Shown: positions 8,883 through 17,939 of the stretch, piece by piece | Layout of the letters: each line of letters starts with the position of its first letter | How positions within the stretch are numbered: the stretch's first letter is position 1 | Assembly: GCA_000525025.1 (NCBI GenBank) | Contig: JCKJ01000001.1 | Location: forward strand, 1,488,001 to 1,552,000 | Length of the DNA: 64,000 bases | Source: Methylophilaceae bacterium 11 | Lineage (GTDB): Bacteria; Pseudomonadota; Gammaproteobacteria; Burkholderiales; Methylophilaceae | Direction: 5' to 3' | Program-made: the position numbers and the translations under genes | Notes under the pieces: model-generated | The model's input: only the letters and a program-made list of their open reading frames with translations | What the model was told of the DNA's origin: nothing | The model's database searches: none

Positions 8883-11255
8883 ATGTCTAGCCATGTCATT
8901 CCATTTGAAAATCTACGTAATAGCGATGTACCTTCGGTTGGGGGTAAAAACGCTTCACTAGGTGAAATGATTTCTCAATTAAGTGCTAAAGGCGTACGCG
9001 TTCCAACCGGTTTTGCAACAACCGCTGATGCGTACCGTGAGTTTTTATCACAAGGCGGTTTAGATAAAAAAATCAATGATTTACTAGACAAACTTAATGC
9101 AGATGATACGCAAGCGTTAGCCAAATGTGGCGCGCAAATCCGCGGCTGGATTATGGAGGCACAATTTCCGCCTGCATTACAAACAGCCATTGCAGAAAGC
9201 TATGCTCGTTTGATTGAGAAATCTGCCCCAGGCACTACCTTTGCCGTACGTTCTTCTGCGACCGCAGAAGACTTGCCAGATGCCTCATTTGCAGGCCAGC
9301 AAGAAAGCTTTTTAAACATTCACGGCTTGGACAACATTACCCACGCCATTAAAGAGGTGTTTGCCTCTTTATATAACGACCGTGCGATTTCATACCGGGT
9401 ACATAAAGGTTTTGTGCATGCCGATGTGGCGCTTTCAGCGGGTGTGCAGCAAATGGTGCGTAGCGATATCGGCTGTGCAGGTGTCATGTTTACGATTGAT
9501 ACGGAATCAGGCTTTAAAGACGTGGCATTCATTACCTCCTCATATGGCTTGGGTGAAACTGTGGTACAAGGCGCCGTCAATCCGGACGAATTCTATGTAC
9601 ACAAACCATTATTGGCACAAGGCAAACCAGCAATCGTACGCCGCACCATGGGTTCCAAACTCATCAAAATGGTGTTTTCAGATGCTACGCAAGCAGGTAA
9701 ATCAACCCATACCATTGATGTAGATCCAGTAGATTCTGACCGCTACTCACTCACGGATGCAGATATTTTGGAATTGGCTGGCTACGCCATGACCATTGAA
9801 TCTCATTACGGCTGCCCAATGGACATTGAATGGGGTAAGAACGGTTTAGATAACAAGCTGTATATCTTGCAAGCACGCCCAGAAACAGTGAAGTCACAAG
9901 AAGCCAATAACAACGTGACCGAAACATACAAATTACAAAAACACTCAGCTAAACCATTGGTTGCTGGCCGTGCCGTGACGCAAAAAGTAGGCGTGGGCCC
10001 GGTACGCATTGTGTTAGACCCTGCACAAATGCATGAAGTACAACCTGGCGATGTGCTAGTTGCCGACATGACAGACCCGAACTGGGAACCCGTGATGAAA
10101 CGTGCAAGCGCGTTGGTAACGAACCGCGGTGGCCGTACCTGCCACGCTGCGATTATTGCGCGTGAATTAGGTATTCCTGCCATTGTAGGCTCTGTGAATG
10201 CGACAGACTTGCTGCGCGAAGGCGAGATTGTGACCGTTTCATGTGCAGAAGGTGAGACTGGTTTTGTCTATCACGGTGCATTCGATTTCGAAGTCAGCAC
10301 ACAAACAAACAGTACTTTGTCTAAACCACCATGCAAAATCATGATGAACGTTGGCAACCCAGACATGGCGTTTAGCTTTGCGCAAATCCCGAATGACGGT
10401 GTTGGCCTAGCGCGCTTGGAATTTGTGATTAACAATATGGTAGGTATTCACCCGAAAGCTATTCTGAATATCGACGCCATGCCGAAAGCCATTCAAGACA
10501 CAATTAAGAGCCGTGCGCGTGGCTATGCTTCACCTAAACAGTTCTATATTGATAAAGTAGCAGAAGGTGTCGCCACCATTGGTGCAGCGTTTTACCCAAA
10601 ACCAGTCATCGTGCGTACATCTGATTTCAAATCGAACGAATACAAAAAACTGGTCGGCGGTGATATTTACGAGCCGGATGAAGAGAACCCAATGATTGGT
10701 TTCCGTGGTGCAGCACGTTACATGGCAGAGGACTTTAAAGAGTGCTTTGCTATGGAATGCCAAGCCATGAAACGTGTGCGCGATGAAATGGGTCTCACCA
10801 ATGTTGAGTTAATGATTCCATTTGTACGTACCTTAGATGAAGCGAAAGCTGTCACAGAAATCATGGCAGCCAATGGTTTAAAACGTGGTGAAAATGGCTT
10901 GCGCCTCATCATGATGTGTGAAATTCCATCGAATGCATTATTGGCTGAGCAGTTCTTAGAATACTTTGATGGATTCTCTATCGGCTCTAACGACTTAACG
11001 CAATTAACACTAGGCATGGACAGAGACTCTGGGATTTTGGCCGATGGCTTTGATGAGCGTAACGACGCAGTCAAAGTGCTACTAAAAATGGCCATCAGCA
11101 CCTGTAACCGTCTTGGTAAGTATGTGGGTATTTGCGGACAAGGCCCTTCTGACCACCCTGACTTTGCAGAATGGCTGGTTGCGGAAGGTATTCAATCCGT
11201 TTCCTTGAATCCAGATACTGTTGTTGCCACTTGGCAGCGTCTAACCAAAAAATAG
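8883..11255 (+). CDS. ppsA: phosphoenolpyruvate synthase
   Basis: 790 residues, normal for PpsA. It converts pyruvate, ATP and water to PEP, AMP and phosphate, feeding gluconeogenesis. Domains: N-terminal ATP-grasp (1-340, with GGKNASLGEMI and FAVRSSATAEDLPDASFAGQ), the phosphohistidine domain with GGRTCHAAIIARELGIPA and catalytic H421, and a C-terminal PEP-binding barrel ending with GICGQGPSD containing the active-site C751. The start has a GGGA site 9 bp upstream. It is followed 14 bp later by its regulator ppsR, the classic pair. Confidence 0.97.
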   Translation: MSSHVIPFENLRNSDVPSVGGKNASLGEMISQLSAKGVRVPTGFATTADAYREFLSQGGLDKKINDLLDKLNADDTQALAKCGAQIRGWIMEAQFPPALQTAIAESYARLIEKSAPGTTFAVRSSATAEDLPDASFAGQQESFLNIHGLDNITHAIKEVFASLYNDRAISYRVHKGFVHADVALSAGVQQMVRSDIGCAGVMFTIDTESGFKDVAFITSSYGLGETVVQGAVNPDEFYVHKPLLAQGKPAIVRRTMGSKLIKMVFSDATQAGKSTHTIDVDPVDSDRYSLTDADILELAGYAMTIESHYGCPMDIEWGKNGLDNKLYILQARPETVKSQEANNNVTETYKLQKHSAKPLVAGRAVTQKVGVGPVRIVLDPAQMHEVQPGDVLVADMTDPNWEPVMKRASALVTNRGGRTCHAAIIARELGIPAIVGSVNATDLLREGEIVTVSCAEGETGFVYHGAFDFEVSTQTNSTLSKPPCKIMMNVGNPDMAFSFAQIPNDGVGLARLEFVINNMVGIHPKAILNIDAMPKAIQDTIKSRARGYASPKQFYIDKVAEGVATIGAAFYPKPVIVRTSDFKSNEYKKLVGGDIYEPDEENPMIGFRGAARYMAEDFKECFAMECQAMKRVRDEMGLTNVELMIPFVRTLDEAKAVTEIMAANGLKRGENGLRLIMMCEIPSNALLAEQFLEYFDGFSIGSNDLTQLTLGMDRDSGILADGFDERNDAVKVLLKMAISTCNRLGKYVGICGQGPSDHPDFAEWLVAEGIQSVSLNPDTVVATWQRLTKK

Positions 11256-11268
11256 TTAGGTGGGCATT

Positions 11269-12084
11269 GTGAATCGTACCGTTTTCTTTATCTCAGATGG
11301 CACTGGCATTACTGCTGGTGCCCTCGGTAAATTGCTTGAGCACTTTCCCAGAACACACTTCACACAAGTGCGCATGCCATTTACCGACACATTAGATAAA
11401 GTGAAGTTGGCGAAACACGCAATTCAGGAAGTGACAGAAGAGGATAAAATCCGCCCAGTTGTGATTATGTCGGTAGGCAATGTTGAGCTGCGCCAAGCGT
11501 TGAAAGACATTGATGCCTACTTTATTGATTTATTCAATGTCTTTATTGATCCATTGGGTGAAGAGCTGCAACAAAAACCACTGACCGGCGCAGGCATTGC
11601 GCACAGTGTCATGGGTAGCAATTATCACGAGCGCATGGAAGCAGTGAATTTCACGCTGAACCATGATGATGGCATGACCAACTCCGGCTTAGAAGAAGCA
11701 CAGGTGATTTTGATTGGTGTATCACGCTGCGGTAAAACACCTACCAGCGTGTATTTAGCCATGCAGTTTGGTATTAAAGCCGCTAACTACCCTCTTATTC
11801 CAGAAGACTTTGAGCGCGGTTCACTGCCTGCGGTATTGCATAAGCATATCGATAAAATATTTGGATTAACCATTAAACCTGAGCGCTTGCACTCTGTGCG
11901 CAACGAGCGTCGTGCAGGTAGCTTTTATGCTTCTTTAGATAACTGTAAAAAAGAAGTCGCAACGGCCGAAAACTTAATGCGGAATGCAGGCATTACTTGG
12001 GCTGATTCTACCAGTCGCTCTGTAGAAGAACTTTCCGCCATCATTATGCAGAAGATTAGACAGCCAGCTAAAACAGCGGCCTAA
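11269..12084 (+). CDS. ppsR: PEP synthase regulatory protein (bifunctional kinase/pyrophosphorylase)
   Basis: 271 residues from GTG 11269 (MNRTVFFISDGTGITAG). The family normally begins exactly here, and AGGTGG lies 5 bp upstream; a GTG at 11260 is in frame but has no ribosome site. It belongs to the DUF299 family, which switches PpsA off by ADP-dependent phosphorylation of a threonine and on by phosphate-dependent removal. The P-loop is GVSRCGKTPTS at about 150-160. Co-transcribed with ppsA and closed by the hairpin terminator at 12095-12133. Confidence 0.95.
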   Translation: MNRTVFFISDGTGITAGALGKLLEHFPRTHFTQVRMPFTDTLDKVKLAKHAIQEVTEEDKIRPVVIMSVGNVELRQALKDIDAYFIDLFNVFIDPLGEELQQKPLTGAGIAHSVMGSNYHERMEAVNFTLNHDDGMTNSGLEEAQVILIGVSRCGKTPTSVYLAMQFGIKAANYPLIPEDFERGSLPAVLHKHIDKIFGLTIKPERLHSVRNERRAGSFYASLDNCKKEVATAENLMRNAGITWADSTSRSVEELSAIIMQKIRQPAKTAA

Positions 12085-12094
12085 TCCATCGCAA

Positions 12095-12133
12095 AATAAT
12101 AAAGCCACCCTCAAATCGGGTGGCTTTATTATT
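12095..12133 (+). terminator. bidirectional rho-independent terminator after ppsR
   Basis: A 16-bp inverted repeat (AATAATAAAGCCACCC / GGGTGGCTTTATTATT) around a 7-base loop, with A- and T-rich flanks on both sides. It serves ppsR on the plus strand and the convergent peroxidase gene, whose stop codon lies inside the right arm. Confidence 0.92.
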
Positions 12134-12704
12134 TTACAGGCTTCAAATAGGGTTTAATTTTACCTAAAATCTCTTTTGAATCCGGCAGCACACTACTCTC
12201 GTAGGCATATACCTCTTTACCACCAGGTAAAATGACATATTTATAAAAATTCCATTGTGGCGCTTGACCAGTTTTGGCAATCAATTGTTGGTACAACGGA
12301 TTAGCATTCGGGCCGGTCACATTGCTTTTTGCCATCATCGGGAATTTCACTGCATAAGTTAACTTACAAAAATCACCAATTTGCTTGTTATCGCTCAACT
12401 CCTGCTTAAAGTCGTTGGACGGAAATCCAATCACCATCAAGCCTTGGGCTTTATATTGGCTATACATACCCTCCAACGCCTCAAACTGTGGTGTGAACCC
12501 GCATTTGCTGGCCGTATTCACCACTAAAATTGGCTGCGCTTGATAATCACACAAATTAATCTTCTCACCTTGTAATGTCGTCAGTTGCTGATTATAAATA
12601 CCGTCACAAGACTGCGCGGCGTTCACATAAGTAGTGCCCAACAACAATAAGACACTACTTATGATCAAAATACTGCGCTGATATCCAGTTGCAAACTCAC
12701 CCAT
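12129..12704 (-). CDS. exported glutathione peroxidase-family protein
   Basis: 191 residues from ATG 12704. Candidate starts also exist at 12710 and 12752, but GGAG lies 7 bp before 12704 and only 1 bp before 12710. A hydrophobic signal segment (SILIISSVLLLLGTTYVNAA) implies export to the periplasm. The peroxidatic Cys sits in VVNTASKCGFTPQFEAL, followed by GFPSNDFKQEL and QWNFYKYVI, which carry the conserved Gln and Trp-Asn of the family. Such bacterial enzymes reduce peroxides mainly with thioredoxin rather than glutathione. It appears to be a single-gene unit. Confidence 0.9.
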   Translation of the reverse strand: MGEFATGYQRSILIISSVLLLLGTTYVNAAQSCDGIYNQQLTTLQGEKINLCDYQAQPILVVNTASKCGFTPQFEALEGMYSQYKAQGLMVIGFPSNDFKQELSDNKQIGDFCKLTYAVKFPMMAKSNVTGPNANPLYQQLIAKTGQAPQWNFYKYVILPGGKEVYAYESSVLPDSKEILGKIKPYLKPVK

Positions 12705-13014
12705 ATCCATACTCCTTTTTTGTTTCAACAGATTGACTGCTAACACACACAATCGTTCACCTCACATTAACGCACTATTTCTATGCGCATTTGTACTAAT
12801 ACTGTGCATTTTTCAAATATATAGCTATGCAATACATGAGGTTAAGGCACATACCACCTACTTACGTATGGCATATTAATTGCTTATATTTTCCCTGAAG
12901 TTTTACGCAAAATCGAAGTATCTCGAAAGCAACAAGCCTCTTGTACAGATTCAGATACCACATTCGCAAATACCCCCTATCGGTTAATAACCTCAAATAA
13001 CATGGAGACTTAGA
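12705..13014. other. intergenic region, no gene recognised
   Basis: 310 bp between divergent genes. AT-rich, holding the peroxidase ribosome site (GGAG near 12711-12714) and the GGAGA site at 13003-13007 before the small exported gene. I see no repeat, RNA or strong promoter that I can name. Confidence 0.5.
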
Positions 13015-13266
13015 TTGAACTTGAGTATTATTTTTACTGCCCTTGCCATTTTTTCAGGGCAAGCATTGGCTACATGCAACACCGTCATGGGTGGCTGCAC
13101 CACAGAACAAGCAGTGAATGTGGCCCCACATATGCATTCCGACAGCAATAAAGCTGCAACAGCCACACCTAGCGCGCCTAGCACTAACAACGCAGTAGTC
13201 AATAAAAATATCAAAAATGCTAACGCGGCTACCCCAGCAACAAAACCAGCCACTAAGAAAATGTAA
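13015..13266 (+). CDS. small exported low-complexity protein, function unknown
   Basis: 83 residues from TTG 13015 (MNLSIIFTALAIFSGQALA), with GGAGA 7 bp upstream, a good ribosome site for a rare start. The first 19 residues look like a signal peptide. The mature part begins with TCNTVMGGCTTEQ and is then rich in Ala, Thr, Asn, Pro and Lys, ending in a basic tail (KPATKKM). The two cysteines might form a disulphide. I do not recognise the family. The terminator at 13316-13350 supports a real transcription unit, but the TTG start keeps confidence moderate. Confidence 0.5.
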   Translation: MNLSIIFTALAIFSGQALATCNTVMGGCTTEQAVNVAPHMHSDSNKAATATPSAPSTNNAVVNKNIKNANAATPATKPATKKM

Positions 13267-13315
13267 CGGCATTTCTTCTAACCTCGCACTTTTCGATGAG
13301 GTTTGATTGCAAGAC

Positions 13316-13350
13316 AAAAACAGGCAGCTTACTTTACTGCCTGTTTTTTT
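13316..13350 (+). terminator. rho-independent terminator
   Basis: Stem AAAAACAGGCAG / CTGCCTGTTTTT with a 9-base loop, running into seven T. The A-tract on the left makes it partly bidirectional. It closes the small exported protein gene. Confidence 0.85.
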
Positions 13351-13556
13351 ATGCCCGTTCTGCAAGAACTGGTGCGAAAAATGTTAGTTTCTATACGCAT
13401 ATGTCTAAAATTTGTCAGTCATATTAACCAAACATTGATGCCTTAGCACGAATACAGGTTGGTTCAAATCAATGATAAGCGGCTTTTTTACCTCTCAGTT
13501 TTATCTATTTCGCTATTTATGCATCGTTTCTCAACAATTTAAGCCCATAACAAGCT

Positions 13557-13571
13557 TGGCACGCAATATGC
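13557..13571 (+). promoter_or_regulatory. candidate sigma-54 promoter of the 57-residue acidic protein
   Basis: TGGCACGCAATATGC: GG and GC separated by exactly 10 bases, with the full TGGCACG -24 half and ATGC instead of TTGC at -12, followed by TTTT. It lies 63 bp before the ATG at 13634. Best -24 match in the window. Read by eye only. Confidence 0.6.
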
Positions 13572-13633
13572 TTTTGTATAACTAAGTGATGAAAATTGCT
13601 TAATTACTAACAGCAAGTTGAAGGGAAAACAAC

Positions 13634-13807
13634 ATGCCAACCGAAAATGTAAAAAAAGTAGACAAAATTAAAGTGATTGATCAAATGCTAGAAGATTTTG
13701 CAGGCGATGAATTTGATGATTATCAAGAAAGCTATCGTGGCATGAGCAGTGGTAACAAACACTATTCTGCAGATGAAGACACCGTCTCTCTCGATGATAT
13801 TTATTAA
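13634..13807 (+). CDS. small acidic protein of 57 residues, function unknown
   Basis: Opens MPTENVKKVDKIKVIDQM and ends SADEDTVSLDDIY. A GAAGGGA ribosome site lies 7 bp before the ATG. The first third is basic; the rest is strongly acidic (DEFDDYQESYRGMSSGN), with no signal peptide, membrane segment or cysteine. Too short for domain assignment, and I do not recognise it. Its own candidate sigma-54 promoter at 13557 and the clean start argue for a real gene expressed under special conditions. It could be a small regulator or protein partner, but this is a guess. Confidence 0.65.
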   Translation: MPTENVKKVDKIKVIDQMLEDFAGDEFDDYQESYRGMSSGNKHYSADEDTVSLDDIY

Positions 13808-13951
13808 TCACCACGGATTGCTAAGCTTTACTTGTCACACCCGATAACCTGCGTTTGACGCACTTCATTTTCGTCTCAAGCTGCCGTTAACAGTCATACA
13901 AGAGAAGCATTTGCAAGACGCATCTCTATTGTGAGCAGAATTGAGGCCAAC

Positions 13952-14350
13952 ATGAGACTATTGAGCGCACTATTACACCACGCATGGCTTGCCATTACAC
14001 TTAAACACCATGGCGTAGGCATGCCTACCCAACCCATGGGTGCAATTGCACTTGTGAGTCTCTACATTGCTTTGCTGCTGACGAATATCAACATGCAACA
14101 CACGTTAACTATTGAAAGCGTGGTTGGTATATTGTTTGTTGCGCAATTTTATATCTTTAGCTTAAGAAACCGCATTGTGGGCCTAATCATCTTGATTGGG
14201 ATTATTGCGAACGCGCTCATGCTCTGCGCACAATGGTTAACAGACATTCCTCAGCAACAACTGTTTTTGATCACGCTATTAGAATACGTGATGATTTTTT
14301 CTGCCATGCTCAATGTCATCAAAGACCTGATGAGCACCAACCACTACTAA
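13952..14350 (+). CDS. small integral membrane protein, function unknown
   Basis: 132 residues from ATG 13952 (MRLLSALLHHAWLAI), preceded by GAGG 5 bp upstream; a GTG at 13931 is also in frame but has no clear ribosome site. Four likely membrane helices: around AIALVSLYIALLLT, VVGILFVAQFYIF, IVGLIILIGIIANALML and LFLITLLEYVMIFSAML. No recognised domain. It stands alone, with no co-directional neighbour closer than 300 bp on its 3' side. Confidence 0.6.
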   Translation: MRLLSALLHHAWLAITLKHHGVGMPTQPMGAIALVSLYIALLLTNINMQHTLTIESVVGILFVAQFYIFSLRNRIVGLIILIGIIANALMLCAQWLTDIPQQQLFLITLLEYVMIFSAMLNVIKDLMSTNHY

Positions 14351-14674
14351 TTTCTTGGCTTTGCTTGTGGATGACGTGTGAGAAACACTCGCCCGCAAAA
14401 TGCCAACAGAACAAGCATCACAAGGTAAACTTCTTGGGTAAAAAAAACCCCACACTTTCGTATGGGGCCACCCCTTGAGGAGGGAAACTAGTATGAAGAC
14501 ACGTTCACACATATTAGTCTTGACACAAAATATAATATCACACTAATGAATAGTGCGCTAATATAACAGATGGCATCATGAGTGAAATCAGAACATGAAC
14601 TGCCGCCTAAATAGGCAATCAATACTTACGCAAGCGCACAAATAACATTTCTACTTATTTACACCACCATACGC
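14351..14674. other. intergenic region with an orphan minus-strand terminator
   Basis: 324 bp. The left half contains the terminator at 14440-14467 that points leftwards although no minus-strand gene lies to its right. On the plus strand a GAGGAGGG site stands 8 bp before an ATG at 14493 that opens only a 17-codon frame. The right part is AT-rich and probably holds the promoter of the esterase gene. Confidence 0.6.
14440..14530 (-). ncRNA. candidate small RNA ending at a GNRA-loop terminator
   Basis: On the minus strand an 8-bp stem (CCCCATAC / GTGTGGGG, one G-T pair) closed by a GAAA tetraloop is followed by eight T (complement of 14440-14447). No minus-strand gene precedes it, so it may end a short transcript starting somewhere around 14530-14600. 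Just before the stem the RNA would read UUUCCCUCCUCAAGG, an unpaired anti-Shine-Dalgarno-like tract as found in some trans-acting small RNAs. The 5' end is a guess, and no promoter is certain. Confidence 0.4.
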
Positions 14675-15550
14675 GTGATTAATATTCCAAACCTAATCTC
14701 ATCCTGCATTGCATTATTGATGTTGGCAAGCACAGCTTGCTCGCCCATTAAGGTGCTGAACAGCCTCATACCATCACAGGGTTACACCATCAAAGCTGAC
14801 ATTGCATATGGCGCACTTCCGCGGCAAAAAATGGATATTTATCTTCCCAAAATGCCGATCACCGCAAACAACCCTATGCCAGTGATTGTATTTTTTTATG
14901 GGGGCAGTTGGGATTCTGGTGAAAAAGAAGACTACTTATTCGCGGCTGAAGCATTTACTTCCAAAGGCTATATGGTGGTCATCCCTAACTACCGCGTATA
15001 CCCGGATGTCAAATTTCCAGAACTCATGCAAGACCCGGTCAGCGCGGCCAAATGGGTAAAAACGCATATCGCCGAATATGGTGGTGATGCCAATCAGATC
15101 ATGATGGTAGGACACTCGGCAGGCGCACACTTACTTGTGATGCTGGCACTTAATCCCGATTACTTAGCACAAGTTTCACTCAGCCCGAATGCCTTTAGTG
15201 CTTATGTAGGGCTGGCAGGTCCGTATGATTTTCTACCGTTAAAATCTACCAGATTAAAAGAGATTTTTGGTCCGGATAAGACACAATGGACTTCCCAACC
15301 AATTCACCATGTGCGAGGCGACAACCCACCACTATTGCTAGCAGTAGGCTTAAAAGATGGGACAGTGTGGCCGCGCAACACCTTTAATTTGGCACAAGCC
15401 ATCCGTGCACAGCATGGACAAGTAGAAGTCGTTGAGTTTCCGCATTACGGACATGTTGATATGGTGGCTAAGCTTGCTAAACCATTACGAGGCAACAGTG
15501 AGCTACTGAACGCAATTGTGCAGTTTTTAGAAGCTAACCGTAATCTATAG
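14675..15550 (+). CDS. alpha/beta hydrolase (carboxylesterase type), probable lipoprotein
   Basis: 291 residues from GTG 14675. The start is followed by a hydrophobic stretch ending LMLASTAC, a plausible lipobox with Cys 22, so it is probably an envelope lipoprotein. The hydrolase part shows the oxyanion-hole motif FFYGGSWDSG, the nucleophile elbow MMVGHSAGAHLLV, and a C-terminal GHVDMVA containing the likely catalytic His. It resembles BD-FAE/kynurenine-formamidase-like esterases; the substrate is unknown. It converges on the TauE/SafE gene with a 6-bp overlap of stop regions. Confidence 0.85.
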   Translation: MINIPNLISSCIALLMLASTACSPIKVLNSLIPSQGYTIKADIAYGALPRQKMDIYLPKMPITANNPMPVIVFFYGGSWDSGEKEDYLFAAEAFTSKGYMVVIPNYRVYPDVKFPELMQDPVSAAKWVKTHIAEYGGDANQIMMVGHSAGAHLLVMLALNPDYLAQVSLSPNAFSAYVGLAGPYDFLPLKSTRLKEIFGPDKTQWTSQPIHHVRGDNPPLLLAVGLKDGTVWPRNTFNLAQAIRAQHGQVEVVEFPHYGHVDMVAKLAKPLRGNSELLNAIVQFLEANRNL

Positions 15551-16354
15551 GTGGTTGACCAACAGCTTTATACTAATCAACACTAGCAGGCACGCAAATG
15601 TGCGTCTGATAGTAGCCACTGGCAGTTTGTGCGCAAGACTTGCGCCGTAACCTACCGTAAATACACTCACAACAGAAATGCACAAGACCGCAGGCAAATA
15701 AACATAACCTACTGTAATAGGTATGCTGCTGTGCCAAGTAGCTATTGGCCCATTGAGAATATACCCTGCCGTACCGGCTATAGAGAGCGGAAAGCCTAAT
15801 GCAGCCGACGTGCCTATCGCTTTTTTAATATCGACATTACGGTAAGCAAGATAAGGCACAGTCAAAGAGCCGCCGCCAATCGACACCACTGAAGAAATCG
15901 CGCCAATAGCAAACGCAACACTAGCCAACTCCAATGGATGAATTCTCACATGCTCGACTGAGGACTGCGGTGCAGCCTTAAGCATTTGCCACGCGACAAA
16001 CACCAAAAACACAGAGAAAATCAACGACAGCACAGCACTATTGAGTTTGGCCACAACAAATGTGGTACAAAATGCGCCGAGCACCACGCCTATGGCCATA
16101 GACTTTACATAAGGCCATAACACGCCTTGTTTGCGTTGATGTGATCGCAAACTGAAAAATGAAGTAATGACAATACAGGCCATGGAAGTGCCGAGCGCAT
16201 AGTGAAAAATGAGGTCAGGCGGAAAATGTAATACGCCTAGTACTGCAGTAAAAAATGGTACTAAAACCAGCCCCCCGCCTATGCCTAGCAATCCGGATAG
16301 TACGCCTACAATGGCACCAGTCAGTAAAAAAATCAGTACGAGTTCAATGGTCAT
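15545..16354 (-). CDS. TauE/SafE (TSUP) family permease
   Basis: 269 residues with about eight membrane helices. The N-terminal helix pair contains VGVLSGLLGIGGGLVLVPFF, and the second repeat has AIGAISSVVSIGGGSLTVPYL, the duplicated glycine-rich signature of the family. Members move sulfite, sulfoacetate or other anions across the inner membrane. No sulfur-oxidation gene is adjacent, so the substrate stays open. Lone gene. Confidence 0.9.
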   Translation of the reverse strand: MTIELVLIFLLTGAIVGVLSGLLGIGGGLVLVPFFTAVLGVLHFPPDLIFHYALGTSMACIVITSFFSLRSHQRKQGVLWPYVKSMAIGVVLGAFCTTFVVAKLNSAVLSLIFSVFLVFVAWQMLKAAPQSSVEHVRIHPLELASVAFAIGAISSVVSIGGGSLTVPYLAYRNVDIKKAIGTSAALGFPLSIAGTAGYILNGPIATWHSSIPITVGYVYLPAVLCISVVSVFTVGYGASLAHKLPVATIRRTFACLLVLISIKLLVNHL

Positions 16355-16583
16355 AGCGGCAGTAAATATGGTTATTTATTCAGTATAAAAATGGAAGATA
16401 TGCTGCCTGTACATCTCAAGCTGGCAATTGGGCGAACTTGGAATGTATCACTCTATCGATATTAAATTAAATAATATTCGATTATATTTTTATACCAAAC
16501 GCAGATGAAGCCTATGATGGATGGACCACTTACGCCCAAGGCCTGCACGCATCATGTGAGATAATACTTACGGAGGATTGCCC

Positions 16584-17939
16584 ATGGACGTAAACCACAA
16601 TACACATATAAACACCCAAGCCCCTAGATCTATCTCCATCACACAAGCCATGCTTTATTGGCTCAAGTTAGGATTTATTAGCTTTGGTGGTCCGGCAGGT
16701 CAAATTGCCATCATGCATCATGACTTGGTAGAGAACAAACGTTGGATTTCCGAAAAACGCTTTCTGCATGCGCTTAATTATTGCATGGTGCTGCCCGGCC
16801 CTGAAGCACAACAGCTCGCTACTTATATTGGCTGGTTAATGCACCGTACATGGGGTGGCATCATTGCTGGCACACTGTTTTTTCTCCCCTCTTTTTTTAT
16901 TCTGGTGATACTGGCTTGGGTTTATATGGCCTATGGTGCAGTACCTGCAGTAGCTGGCGCCTTGTACGGCATTAAACCGGCAGTGGTAGCCATTGTATTA
17001 TTTGCCGCATACAGAATCGGCGTGCGCACGCTTAAAAATACAACTACGTGGACGATTGCTACATTGGCTTTTTTAGCCATTTTTGCATTAAAGCTCCCCT
17101 TCCCGCTCATTGTGCTGGCAGCTGGCTTGATTGGTTACTTGGGTGGACACTTATATCCCACGCACTTTAAAATTGGCGGCGGACATGGTGCCACTCAACA
17201 CACATACGGCCCGGCGCTGATTGATGATGACACACCTACACCGTCACACGCTTTTTTTACTTGGCGTAAAGTATGGAAAATCACGCTGATTGGGATTGGC
17301 ATTTGGTTGAGTGCAATGCTGCTATTGATTAGCAACTATGGCTGGCAAGGTGCCTTTACACAAATGGGCTGGTTCTTTACCAAAGCAGCACTACTTACCT
17401 TCGGTGGCGCGTATGCAGTACTCCCGTATGTGTATCAAGGTGCTGTAGAGCACTACCAATGGTTGAGCCCAACGCAAATGATAGATGCATTGGCATTAGG
17501 AGAAACCACTCCCGGCCCGCTGATTATGGTCGTCACATTTGTCGGCTTTGTCGGTGGCTGGGTAAGCCAGGTATTTGGTGCAGATGCCCTGCTTTCCTCT
17601 GCATTGATAGCGGCTACCGTGGTCACCTTTTTCACGTTTCTGCCAAGCTTCATTTTTATTTTGCTAGGCGGGCCATTTATTGAAACGACGCACGGCAACC
17701 TTAAATTTACCGCCCCATTGAGCGCCATTACCGCCGCTGTAGTTGGTGTAATCTTGAACCTGGCACTATTTTTTGCTTACCATGTATTTTGGTCGCCAGG
17801 TAATTCCGCAACACTGGATTGGTTCTCAGTCGCACTGACGGCAATGGCTGCGTTTGTCATCTTTAGATATAAAGCCAATGTGATTGCAGTGATTTTAGCG
17901 TGTGGATTTTTGGGGATGTTATGGCATCTTTTTTATTAA
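16584..17939 (+). CDS. chrA: chromate transporter, CHR family
   Basis: 451 residues from ATG 16584, with GGAGG 7 bp upstream; a TTG six bases earlier is not needed. Two CHR domains: the first begins WLKLGFISFGGPAGQIAIMH and includes LPGPEAQQLATYIGW; the second contains FTKAALLTFGGAYAVLPYVYQ and ALGETTPGPLIMVVTFVGF. These are the hallmark motifs of long-form ChrA, which exports chromate. About ten to twelve helices. No ChrB regulator is adjacent. The A/T-rich hairpin just after the stop (about 17934-17960) may end transcription. Confidence 0.92.
   Translation: MDVNHNTHINTQAPRSISITQAMLYWLKLGFISFGGPAGQIAIMHHDLVENKRWISEKRFLHALNYCMVLPGPEAQQLATYIGWLMHRTWGGIIAGTLFFLPSFFILVILAWVYMAYGAVPAVAGALYGIKPAVVAIVLFAAYRIGVRTLKNTTTWTIATLAFLAIFALKLPFPLIVLAAGLIGYLGGHLYPTHFKIGGGHGATQHTYGPALIDDDTPTPSHAFFTWRKVWKITLIGIGIWLSAMLLLISNYGWQGAFTQMGWFFTKAALLTFGGAYAVLPYVYQGAVEHYQWLSPTQMIDALALGETTPGPLIMVVTFVGFVGGWVSQVFGADALLSSALIAATVVTFFTFLPSFIFILLGGPFIETTHGNLKFTAPLSAITAAVVGVILNLALFFAYHVFWSPGNSATLDWFSVALTAMAAFVIFRYKANVIAVILACGFLGMLWHLFY

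Larger units (their letters stand above)
13267..13633. other. intergenic region with terminator and sigma-54-like promoter
   Basis: 367 bp without a gene. It contains the hairpin at 13316-13350, an AT-rich middle part in which I see nothing else, the sigma-54-like element at 13557-13571, and the GAAGGGA ribosome site (13620-13626) of the small acidic protein gene. Confidence 0.6.

Noticed and set aside
14279-14512. 77-codon minus-strand frame over the orphan terminator
   Set aside because: It would cross its own terminator and overlaps the membrane protein gene; no family signal.
14493-14546. 17-codon plus-strand frame with a strong GAGGAGGG site
   Set aside because: Too short for support, and the same DNA is better explained as the complement of the CUCCUC tract of the candidate small RNA. 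Could be a leader peptide, but nothing shows it.
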